A program made the translations under genes and the position numbers. Shown here piece by piece: positions 14,031 through 20,826 of a stretch of 64,000 bases of DNA. This DNA comes from Methylobacterium currus. GTDB lineage: Bacteria; Pseudomonadota; Alphaproteobacteria; Rhizobiales; Beijerinckiaceae. Below the pieces are notes generated by a model. That model was not told the origin of the DNA, did not search any database, and saw nothing but the letters and a program-made list of their open reading frames with translations. The first letter of the stretch is position 1. Every line of letters starts with the position of its first letter. Where the stretch lies: contig NZ_CP028843.1 of assembly GCF_003058325.1 (NCBI RefSeq), forward strand, positions 5,809,001 through 5,873,000. Direction: 5' to 3'.

Positions 14031-15140
14031 TCACCCCAGCTCCGTCACCAGGAATTCCCGCACAGCCCCTGCATCGATCCCCGGGGCGATGAAGCTCTTC
14101 CCAATCCCGCGCGCCAGGATGAAGGTGAGCGCCCCGTCGCGGACCTTCTTGTCCTGGCGCATGGCGTCGAGGAGCTGGTCGGCGTCGCCGCAGCCGCCCG
14201 GCACTTGGGCGAGGGTGGTCGGCAGCCCGGCCATCGCCAGGTGGTTGGCGACCCGGCCGGCATCCTGGCCCGGGCAGAGGCCGAGCCGGGCGGAGAACCG
14301 GAAGGCGAGGCACAGGCCGATCGCCACGGCCTCGCCGTGGACGAGGCGGGCGGAGTCGTAGGCCGTCAGGCGCTCCAGGGCGTGCGCGAAGGTGTGGCCG
14401 AGATTGAGCAGCGCCCGCTCGCCGTCCTCGCGCTCGTCGCGCACCACCACCCCGGCCTTGGCGCGGCAGCAGGAGGCCACCGCGGCCTCGCGCGCGGGAC
14501 CGCCGGAAAAGATCTCGGCGAGGTTCGCCTCGCACCAGGCGAAGAAGTCGGGATCGTCGATCAGCCCGTACTTCGCCACCTCGGCGTAGCCGGCGCGCAT
14601 CTCGCGCAGGGAAAGCGTGTCGAGGGAGGCGGTGTCGGCGACGACCAGGCTCGGCTGGTGGAAGGCGCCGACGAGGTTCTTGCCGTGGGGCGAGTTGATG
14701 CCGGTCTTGCCGCCGACCGAGGAATCGACCTGGGCCAGCAGCGTGGTCGGCGCCTGCACGAAGCGTACGCCACGGCGTAAGGAAGCGGCGGCGAAGCCTG
14801 CCAGATCCCCGACGACGCCGCCGCCGAGCGCCAGGACGAGGTCGCCCCGCTCGATCCGGTGGGCGATCAGCCCGTCGCAGACCTGGGCGAAGCCCGCATA
14901 GCTCTTCGAGCCCTCGCCCGGCGCCACCGTGATCAGGGCAGTGCGCAACGACGCCTGCGCCAGCGAGGCGGTGACCGCCTCGCCGTATTCCGCCGCCACG
15001 GTCTCGTCGCTCACCACCGCGACGGCCCGGGCGTTGAGCGCGGCGACGCGGGGTCCGATCCCGGCGAGCAGCCCGCGGCCGATCAGGATGTCGTAGGCCC
15101 GGCCCCCGTCCAGGGGCACGTGAACGGTCTCTGTCTGCAC
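14031..15140 (-). CDS. aroB: 3-dehydroquinate synthase
   Basis: Predicted 369-residue enzyme that converts DAHP to 3-dehydroquinate in the shikimate pathway, using NAD and a divalent metal. Recognisable segments are LALGGGVVGDLAGFAA, TTLLAQVDSSVGGKTGIN and LLNLGHTFAHALE, the last supplying metal-binding His. No ATG is available in frame; a GTG (VQTETVHVPL) fits the family N-terminus, so a GTG start is proposed. It lies 34 bp downstream of aroK on the same strand, the usual aroK-aroB operon order. Full length with no missing motif. Confidence 0.95.
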   Translation of the reverse strand: MQTETVHVPLDGGRAYDILIGRGLLAGIGPRVAALNARAVAVVSDETVAAEYGEAVTASLAQASLRTALITVAPGEGSKSYAGFAQVCDGLIAHRIERGDLVLALGGGVVGDLAGFAAASLRRGVRFVQAPTTLLAQVDSSVGGKTGINSPHGKNLVGAFHQPSLVVADTASLDTLSLREMRAGYAEVAKYGLIDDPDFFAWCEANLAEIFSGGPAREAAVASCCRAKAGVVVRDEREDGERALLNLGHTFAHALERLTAYDSARLVHGEAVAIGLCLAFRFSARLGLCPGQDAGRVANHLAMAGLPTTLAQVPGGCGDADQLLDAMRQDKKVRDGALTFILARGIGKSFIAPGIDAGAVREFLVTELG

Positions 15141-15174
15141 GGGTCTCACATCCGGGGATCGGGGGCGGGGACGG

Positions 15175-15921
15175 CTATTGCGCGGCGAGGCCGTGGCTGG
15201 CGGGCTCGGGCGGGCCGCCGGATCCCGGGCCGTCGAGGGGGGCGGGGCCGGGGAGGTCGCCGGCCGGATCGCCCGAATCCCCCGCCATGTAGGCGTCGAG
15301 GGCCTCCAGAACGTCCTGCACCACCCGGTCGTGGGAGACGTCGCGGGACACCACCACCACGTCGGCCCCGCCATAGACGGGATGGCGCAGGTCCATCAGC
15401 CGGCGCATCGTGCCCTCGGGGTCCTCGTTCTGGAGCAGCGGCCTCCCGGGGCGCTTGCGCACCCGGCGCATCAGCACGTCGAGTTCCGCCTTGAGCCAGA
15501 CCGAGACGCCGGCCTCGCCGATGCGCTGGCGCGTCTCCGGCCGCATGAAGGCGCCGCCGCCGGTGGCGAGCACCATCGGACCCTCGCGCAGCAGGCGGGC
15601 GATCACCCGCTCCTCGCCATCGCGAAAGCTCGGCTCGCCGTAGATGGCGAAGATGTCCGGGATGGTCAGGCCGGCCGCCGCCTCGATCTCGTGGTCGGCG
15701 TCCTTGAAGATCAGGCCGAGGCGCCCCGCCAGGCGTTTGCCGACGGTGCTCTTGCCCGCGCCCATGAGCCCGACCAGCACGATCGAGCGCAGGCCGAGAC
15801 CCCGGCGCACGCGCGACTCGATCGACTGTTCATGAGGGGGACGCTGGTTCATGCGGCGTTCTTTAGCCTGTTTTTCGCGCAGGGCGAAACGGCGGATATC
15901 GGTGAAACCCACCGGTTCCAT
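15175..15921 (-). CDS. aroK: Shikimate kinase
   Basis: Predicted 248-residue shikimate kinase phosphorylating shikimate to shikimate-3-phosphate. It has the P-loop GLMGAGKSTVGK, the shikimate-binding DADHEIE and the GGGAF segment, and the lid RPLLQNEDP. The N-terminus is 40 to 60 residues longer than the minimal enzyme and the C-terminal tail is Pro/Gly-rich. Two starts compete: the ATG at 15921 has a strong GGGAGGGG Shine-Dalgarno and is used here, while the ATG at 15852 (MNQRPPHEQ) gives a 225-residue protein. The upstream start overlaps a 16-bp tandem duplication. aroB follows in the same operon. Confidence 0.93.
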   Translation of the reverse strand: MEPVGFTDIRRFALREKQAKERRMNQRPPHEQSIESRVRRGLGLRSIVLVGLMGAGKSTVGKRLAGRLGLIFKDADHEIEAAAGLTIPDIFAIYGEPSFRDGEERVIARLLREGPMVLATGGGAFMRPETRQRIGEAGVSVWLKAELDVLMRRVRKRPGRPLLQNEDPEGTMRRLMDLRHPVYGGADVVVVSRDVSHDRVVQDVLEALDAYMAGDSGDPAGDLPGPAPLDGPGSGGPPEPASHGLAAQ

Positions 15922-15950
15922 GAGCGTCCCCTCCCATGAGCGTCCCATCC
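15919..15950. repeat. 16-bp tandem duplication of the aroK start-site region
   Basis: Two adjacent copies (CATGAGCGTCCCCTCC and CATGAGCGTCCCATCC, plus strand) differ by one base. On the coding strand each carries a GGGAKGGG Shine-Dalgarno-like run and an ATG. The 16-bp period places the duplicated ATG out of frame with aroK. Confidence 0.8.
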
Positions 15951-16140
15951 CATGACCGCTCCCGTGCTGGCTCCTCCGATCGCCTCGGCACCCGCGCAAC
16001 AGCCGCCGGCATTCCGCCGGGGCGGGCCCGCGCGGCCTTGCCTCCCGGGACACCACGTGGTCGAACCGACGGCCAAGGCGGCCGCGGCCCTCCATGTCCG
16101 CGCCACTCGTTGTCACGCGTAGTCCCGGGGCCCTGCCGAC

Positions 16141-16287
16141 GTGCCGACCCTCTTCCGTTTTCTGGCCGTGGTGGCGATCCTGGCCGGGCTCGCCTTCGCG
16201 GCGATGTTCGCGCTCGCCACCTTCGTCGAGCCGACCCCGCGCGAGATCTCCGTCACCATCCCGAACGCGAAGCTCCAGCCGAAATGA
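16141..16287 (+). CDS. Small single-pass membrane protein conserved before xerD
   Basis: A 48-residue frame starting with GTG (VPTLFRFLAVVAI), holding one hydrophobic helix (about residues 6-27) and a short polar tail ending in ISVTIPNAKLQPK. It stops 10 bp before xerD and probably shares its transcript. From memory, Rhizobiales genomes carry a similar small protein in this place, often labelled histidine kinase in error. The sequence shows no kinase feature. Divergent from aroK. Function unknown. Confidence 0.65.
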   Translation: MPTLFRFLAVVAILAGLAFAAMFALATFVEPTPREISVTIPNAKLQPK

Positions 16288-16297
16288 GCGGCGTGAC

Positions 16298-17218
16298 ATG
16301 AGCGCGATGGGCCCGCAGGGCCTGATGCACGCCTATCTCGACATGCTGGCCGCCGAGCGGGGGGCCGCGGCCAACACCCTCGCGGCCTATCGGCGCGACC
16401 TCGACGACTACCTCGCCTACCTGGCCGGGAAGCGGCTTGATCCCGGCGCCGTCGAGCCCGCCGGCATCCGGGCCTACCTCGCCGAATTGGAGGCGCGCGG
16501 CCTCAAGAGCACCTCGGCGGCACGCCGGCTCTCCTGCGTGCGCGGCTTCCACCGCTTCCTGTACGCGGAAGGCCTGCTCGAGGACGACCCGACCGCGCCG
16601 GTCTCCGGGCCGAAGCGCGGTCGCGGCCTGCCCAAGGTGCTCTCGGTCGCGGAGGTCGACCGGCTGCTCACGGTCGCCAAGGAGGCCGCCACCAAGGCGC
16701 CGAACCCGGCCGAGGCGGCGCGGGCCGGGCGGATGCACTGCCTGATCGAGCTTCTCTACGCCACGGGCCTGCGCGTCTCGGAGCTGGTCGCCCTGCCGCG
16801 GGCCGCCGGCTCGACCAAGGAGCGCTTCCTGGTGGTGCGCGGCAAGGGCGGGCGCGAGCGCCTCGTTCCCCTGACCGAGGTGGCGCGCAGTGCCATGGCG
16901 GCGCACCTCGCCACCCTGACGGCGCCCGGGCCCTGGCTTTTTCCCGCCGACAGCGAGACCGGCCACCTCACTCGCCAGGCCTTCGCCCGCGACCTGAAGG
17001 CGGTGGCCGCCGCCGCCGGCATCCGCACCGACCGGATCAGCCCGCACGTCCTGCGCCACGCCTTCGCCAGCCACCTGTTGCAGAACGGCGCCGACCTGCG
17101 AGTGGTGCAGGAATTGCTCGGCCACGCCGACATCTCGACGACGCAGATCTACACCCACGTCCTCGACGAGCGGCTGAAGCAGATGGTCCGCGACCTCCAC
17201 CCCCTGGCGGGCGCTTGA
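16298..17218 (+). CDS. xerD: Site-specific tyrosine recombinase XerD
   Basis: Predicted 306-residue tyrosine recombinase that, with XerC and FtsK, resolves chromosome dimers at dif. The N-terminal SAM-like DNA-binding domain covers about residues 8-95. The catalytic domain has Arg in TGLRVSELV, Lys in GKGGRER, HVLRHAF (His and Arg), His in LLGHADIS and the nucleophile Tyr in TQIYTHV, so every catalytic residue is present. Length matches XerD. The short insert PRAAGSTKE before the beta-hairpin lysine is within family variation. It follows the small membrane gene closely. Confidence 0.93.
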   Translation: MSAMGPQGLMHAYLDMLAAERGAAANTLAAYRRDLDDYLAYLAGKRLDPGAVEPAGIRAYLAELEARGLKSTSAARRLSCVRGFHRFLYAEGLLEDDPTAPVSGPKRGRGLPKVLSVAEVDRLLTVAKEAATKAPNPAEAARAGRMHCLIELLYATGLRVSELVALPRAAGSTKERFLVVRGKGGRERLVPLTEVARSAMAAHLATLTAPGPWLFPADSETGHLTRQAFARDLKAVAAAAGIRTDRISPHVLRHAFASHLLQNGADLRVVQELLGHADISTTQIYTHVLDERLKQMVRDLHPLAGA

Positions 17219-17272
17219 TCCGGCGCCGGTGACGTCACGGCCGGCGCGACCTATTTCCTCCCGCAAGGCGGC

Positions 17273-18367
17273 GTGACCGCCGCGGGGGAAGTGTGCGTGC
17301 CGATCTCGACCCTGTCCATCGTCGCCCAGGTCCTGGCCCTGGTCCTCATCGCCGCGACCCTGTTGCCGTTCTGGCGCAGCCGGACCGGGCTGGTGCGCAC
17401 CTTCGACTTTCCGCGCTTCCAGATCGCCGCCGCGATCCCGCCGGTCCTCGTCCTGCTCGTCGTCGCCGGGCACGACCCGGTTTCCCTCGCCCTCGGAGCG
17501 GGGCTCTTAGGCGCGCTCGGGCTGCAACTGCGGCACATCCTGCCCTTCACCCGCGTGACCAGGCCCGCGGCCCGCGCCGCCCCGGCGAAGGCGGACCCAG
17601 CCCGGTGCGTGGCGATCCTGATCGTCAACGTGCTGCAATCGAACCGGGCCTACGACCGGCTGCTGGCCGCGGTGGAGCGGAGCGACCCCGATCTGATCCT
17701 GGCCCTTGAGACCGATGCGGGCTGGCGCGACGCGCTCGCACCGCTTCGGGCACGCTATCCCCACGGGGTGGATCAACCGCAGGACAACACCTACGGGCTC
17801 ATGCTCTATTCCCGCCTGCCCCTCGACGACGTGCGGGTGCGCTTCCTGATCGAGGACGACGTGCCGTCCGTGCGCGCCGGCGTGACGCTGCCGTCGGGCG
17901 ACCGCTTCACCTTCCACGGCGTGCATCCGCGCCCGCCGCATCCGGGCAACAGCAGCGCGACCCGGGACGGGGAGCTGGTGCTGGTCGCCCGCGAGGTCGC
18001 GCGCGAGGGTGGTCCCGCGGTGGTGGCGGGCGATCTCAACGATGTCGCCTGGTCGCGCACCACGCGCCTGTTCCAGGCCATCGGCGGCCTCCTCGACCCG
18101 CGGGTGGGGCGCGGCGCCTACCCGACCTTCCATGCCGGCTGGCCGATCCTGCGCTGGCCCCTCGACCACGTCTTCTTCAGCGAGCACTTCCTGCTCGCCC
18201 GGCTGGAGCGGCTGCCGCCGATCGGCTCCGACCATTTCCCGATCCTGATCGCCTTGTGCCAGGATCCGCGGGCCGAGGCCGTGCAGGAGCCGCCGGCCGC
18301 CGATGCCGCGGACCGGCGGGAGGGCGCCGAGGCGGTAGCGGAGGCACGGGAGGCGGCGGAGTCGTGA
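17273..18367 (+). CDS. Endonuclease/exonuclease/phosphatase-family membrane protein
   Basis: Predicted 364-residue protein. About three N-terminal hydrophobic segments (residues 8-100) precede an EEP domain: IVNVLQSN, LILALETDAGW with the catalytic Glu, FHGVHPRPP, VVAGDLNDVAW and the end GSDHFPI. These match the magnesium-dependent phosphodiesterase active site shared with sphingomyelinase and AP endonucleases. It is likely a membrane-bound enzyme whose domain faces the periplasm; substrate unknown. A GTG start is used; a second GTG 24 bp downstream has a better GGGGAA Shine-Dalgarno. The C-terminal tail is Ala/Glu-rich and low complexity. Confidence 0.85.
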   Translation: MTAAGEVCVPISTLSIVAQVLALVLIAATLLPFWRSRTGLVRTFDFPRFQIAAAIPPVLVLLVVAGHDPVSLALGAGLLGALGLQLRHILPFTRVTRPAARAAPAKADPARCVAILIVNVLQSNRAYDRLLAAVERSDPDLILALETDAGWRDALAPLRARYPHGVDQPQDNTYGLMLYSRLPLDDVRVRFLIEDDVPSVRAGVTLPSGDRFTFHGVHPRPPHPGNSSATRDGELVLVAREVAREGGPAVVAGDLNDVAWSRTTRLFQAIGGLLDPRVGRGAYPTFHAGWPILRWPLDHVFFSEHFLLARLERLPPIGSDHFPILIALCQDPRAEAVQEPPAADAADRREGAEAVAEAREAAES

Positions 18368-18391
18368 AAAGTCAAACAGTATGACTTTTCA
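18365..18391. promoter_or_regulatory. Perfect 10-bp inverted repeat between EEP gene and FadR-type regulator
   Basis: TGAAAAGTCA and its exact complement flank a 7-bp centre. The arms are A/T-rich in a G/C-rich context and no T-run follows, so an operator (perhaps for the regulator starting 72 bp downstream) is likelier than a terminator. The first arm begins at the stop codon of the preceding gene. Confidence 0.45.
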
Positions 18392-18463
18392 GCCGGGCGT
18401 CGTCGTGCTGTAACGGACCGGCCGGCGCCGCGGGGGCGCCGCCCCGGTCGGTTCGTCACGCGG

Positions 18464-19222
18464 ATGCGCGTCCCCTTCGCCACGCCTCACATCGCTTCAC
18501 CGGGCGCCGGCCTGGTGGTGATCCCGGCCGGACGGGCCCGTTCCAATCACGCCGAGGTGGCGCGCAGCCTCGGCACCGCGATCATCGCCGGCCGCTACAC
18601 GGCCGGCGCCAAGCTGCCGGGGGATGGCGAATTGCTGGCGGCCTTCCGGGTGTCGCGGCCGGTCCTGCGCGAGAGCGTCAAGACCCTGGTGGCCAAGGGG
18701 CTCCTCACCACCCGGGCCCGGGTCGGCACGGTGGTGCGCGAGCGCGCCGCCTGGAACATGTTCGATGCCGACGTGCTGGCCTGGCACCTGGAGGCCGGCA
18801 TCGACCGGCGCTTCCTGCGCGACCTCGCGGAGATCCGCCTCGCGGTCGAGCCGGCGGCGGCGGCGCTCGCCGCCGAGCGCCGGACCCAGGACGACCTCGC
18901 CGCGCTCGAGGCGGGGCTCGCGCAGATGCGGGCCGAACCGTCCGATTCCGCCGGCTTCGCGGAGGGCGACCTCGCGCTCCACGTCGCGGTGACGGTCGCC
19001 TCCGGCAACCCGTTCATGCGCTCGATCGGCAGCGTGATCGAGGTGGCTCTGCGCGCCTCGTTCCAGCTCAGCGCCCCGGTCGAGGCGGCGGAGCGCGAGA
19101 CGACGCTCGCGGCCCACGCGGCCATCGTCGCGGCCATCGCCGCCCGAGACCCCGAAGGAGCGGCCGAGGCCGTCCGGCAGGTCATCCATAACGGCCTGCG
19201 CCGCCACGGCGCCGCGGCCTGA
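18464..19222 (+). CDS. GntR-family (FadR/FCD) transcriptional regulator
   Basis: Predicted 252-residue regulator. A winged helix lies at about residues 28-95 (AEVARSLGTAIIAGRY, LLAAFRVSRPVLRESVKTL), followed by an all-helical FCD ligand-binding domain with the metal-binding Asp/His pattern (EIRLAVEP, DLALHVAV, HAAIVAAI). Such proteins usually repress sugar-acid catabolic genes and release DNA on binding an intermediate. It lies 22 bp before a 2-keto-3-deoxyarabonate dehydratase gene, so it probably controls pentonate or related sugar-acid use. The inverted repeat upstream is a candidate autoregulatory operator. Confidence 0.88.
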   Translation: MRVPFATPHIASPGAGLVVIPAGRARSNHAEVARSLGTAIIAGRYTAGAKLPGDGELLAAFRVSRPVLRESVKTLVAKGLLTTRARVGTVVRERAAWNMFDADVLAWHLEAGIDRRFLRDLAEIRLAVEPAAAALAAERRTQDDLAALEAGLAQMRAEPSDSAGFAEGDLALHVAVTVASGNPFMRSIGSVIEVALRASFQLSAPVEAAERETTLAAHAAIVAAIAARDPEGAAEAVRQVIHNGLRRHGAAA

Positions 19223-19244
19223 ACAGACATGGAGGCAAACCCCG

Positions 19245-20171
19245 ATGACGACAGCGTCCCGCCCCTATCGCGGCGTCTTCCCCGTTGCGCCGACGATTTT
19301 TCACGATGACGGCACCCTCGATCTCGACGGCCAGCGCCGGGCGATCGACTTCATGATCGAGGCCGGCTCGCACGGCCTGTGCATCCTCGCCAACTTCTCC
19401 GAGCAGTTCGTCCTCACCGATGCCGAGCGCGACGAGGTGATGAAGGCCGTGCTCGAGCACGTCGCCGGCCGCGTGCCGGTGATCGTGACGACCACGCATT
19501 TTGCCACCCATATCTGCGCCGAGCGCTCGCGGCGGGCGCAGGATCTCGGCGCCGCCATGGTGATGATCATGCCGCCCTATCACGGGGCGACGATCCGGGT
19601 GACGGAAGCCGGCATCGAGCGGTTCTTCCGTCAGGTCTCGGACGCGATCTCGATCCCGATCATGATCCAGGACGCGCCGGTCTCCGGCACCACGCTCTCG
19701 GCCGCCTTCCTGGCGCGGCTCGCACGCGAGGTCGGACAAGTCTCCTACTTCAAGATCGAGACCGCCCAGGCCGCGGCGAAGCTCCGCACCCTGCTGGAGC
19801 TCGGCGGCGACGCGATCGAGGGCCCGTGGGACGGCGAGGAGGCGATCACCCTGCTGGCCGACCTCGATGCGGGCGCCACCGGGGCCATGACCGGCGGCGG
19901 CTATCCCGATGGCATCCGCCAGATCATCGATCCCTACCTCGCCGGCCGGCGCGACGAGGCGGTGCTGGCCTATGGCCGCTGGCTGCCGCTCATCAACTAC
20001 GAGAACCGCCAGACCGGGCTCGCCGCGGCCAAGATCCTGATGAAGGAAGGCGGCATCATCCGCTCCGACGCGGTGCGGGCCCCCCTGGAGCTGCCGCATC
20101 CGGCGACGCGGGCCGGGCTGATCGAGATCGCCCGGAATCTCGACGCGGCGGTTTTGCGCTGGGGGCGGTGA
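19245..20171 (+). CDS. 2-keto-3-deoxy-L-arabonate dehydratase (DHDPS superfamily)
   Basis: Predicted 308-residue TIM-barrel lyase of the DapA superfamily. The Schiff-base Lys lies in SYFKIET (about residue 169). The segments LCILANFSEQFVLTDAERD and IEGPWDGEEAITLLADL are those of the Azospirillum L-2-keto-3-deoxyarabonate dehydratase, which makes alpha-ketoglutarate semialdehyde in non-phosphorylative L-arabinose breakdown. A GGAGG Shine-Dalgarno precedes the ATG. It follows the FadR-type regulator in an apparent two-gene operon. The remaining pathway enzymes are not nearby. A different keto-deoxy sugar acid substrate cannot be excluded. Confidence 0.85.
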   Translation: MTTASRPYRGVFPVAPTIFHDDGTLDLDGQRRAIDFMIEAGSHGLCILANFSEQFVLTDAERDEVMKAVLEHVAGRVPVIVTTTHFATHICAERSRRAQDLGAAMVMIMPPYHGATIRVTEAGIERFFRQVSDAISIPIMIQDAPVSGTTLSAAFLARLAREVGQVSYFKIETAQAAAKLRTLLELGGDAIEGPWDGEEAITLLADLDAGATGAMTGGGYPDGIRQIIDPYLAGRRDEAVLAYGRWLPLINYENRQTGLAAAKILMKEGGIIRSDAVRAPLELPHPATRAGLIEIARNLDAAVLRWGR

Positions 20172-20255
20172 CGATCTCGATTCGGAGCCGACCTGAAGTC
20201 TTGATACCCGCAGGGTGGTTCCAGGGCCCAGCGGCGGGTTCCGGAATTCGGACAC

Positions 20256-20492
20256 TCAGGTCATGCAGAACGAATAAGGGCACCTCACGAAACTCCCGGC
20301 CACTGTCGTCGCTCGCTGTGGCGGCGTCGGCGCAGCGGGAGTTTCGTGAGAGACACCAAGTCGTCGGGCGAGCGGCGTGTCGTGGTCGATCGTGTCGAAA
20401 CTCAGCGTGCCACCGATCTCCGGCAGATCGACGATCTCGGTGCAGATGACGGCCGAGCGGCCGCATTCCGGATTCCGGCAACGCACCGTCAT
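20256..20492 (-). CDS. Possible small Cys-containing protein (weak)
   Basis: A 78-residue frame starting MTVRCRNPECGRSAV. The CxxxxC spacing near the N-terminus, with a later Cys (AVICTEI) and two more near the C-terminus (VRCPYSFCMT), might bind a metal. The first half shows normal G/C-ending codons; the second half overlaps one arm and the loop of a long inverted repeat and loses that bias. It may be a small gene or the remnant of one. I do not recognise it. Confidence 0.3.
   Translation of the reverse strand: MTVRCRNPECGRSAVICTEIVDLPEIGGTLSFDTIDHDTPLARRLGVSHETPAAPTPPQRATTVAGSFVRCPYSFCMT
20284..20350. repeat. Perfect 15-bp inverted repeat with 37-nt loop
   Basis: CTCACGAAACTCCCG (20284-20298) is exactly complementary to 20336-20350. 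A transcript would form a strong stem with a long loop. It is not followed by a T-run. It could be a small mobile-element trace or a structured RNA. Confidence 0.7.
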
Positions 20493-20826
20493 CGATCGCC
20501 GGTCCCGGCACGAGGCAAGCGACCCCGCCGGTTCCACGCCAGATGGCGCTCTGCTCTACACTCTCCCGAGAGAATTACGTAACGAAATCTTTTCGGGGCT
20601 GTTCAGATCACAAATCCGACGCCCGTACCCAATGGTCATGACTTTAGGGAAAGTTCGGTTTAATTTGTGTTGCTGAAAAAACACATAATCGAAAAAATAG
20701 AATTCGCCAGTGTTTCGACGGCGGTCCTGTCTGTATCGAATCATCATTATTTCATAAGAACTGCGTCGTGGGCGCAGCCGATCCGATCTGCGCTCGAACG
20801 AGCGCATGGATCCGGCGGGGCCCCTT

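Larger units (their letters stand above)
20172..20826. other. 655-bp intergenic region with lower GC before the adhesin
   Basis: The left part holds a 15-bp inverted repeat and a weak leftward small frame. From about 20575 to 20760 the sequence turns distinctly A/T-rich, unlike the rest of the window, and includes runs of A and the partial hairpin TGTGTT-N8-AACACA near 20667. No confident promoter hexamers were found. The composition suggests a foreign or silencer-controlled promoter for the adhesin. Confidence 0.6.

Noticed and set aside
16436..16450. TTGATCC sequence inside xerD as a further FixK box
   Set aside because: It lacks the (T/G)CAA half and is inside a coding region.
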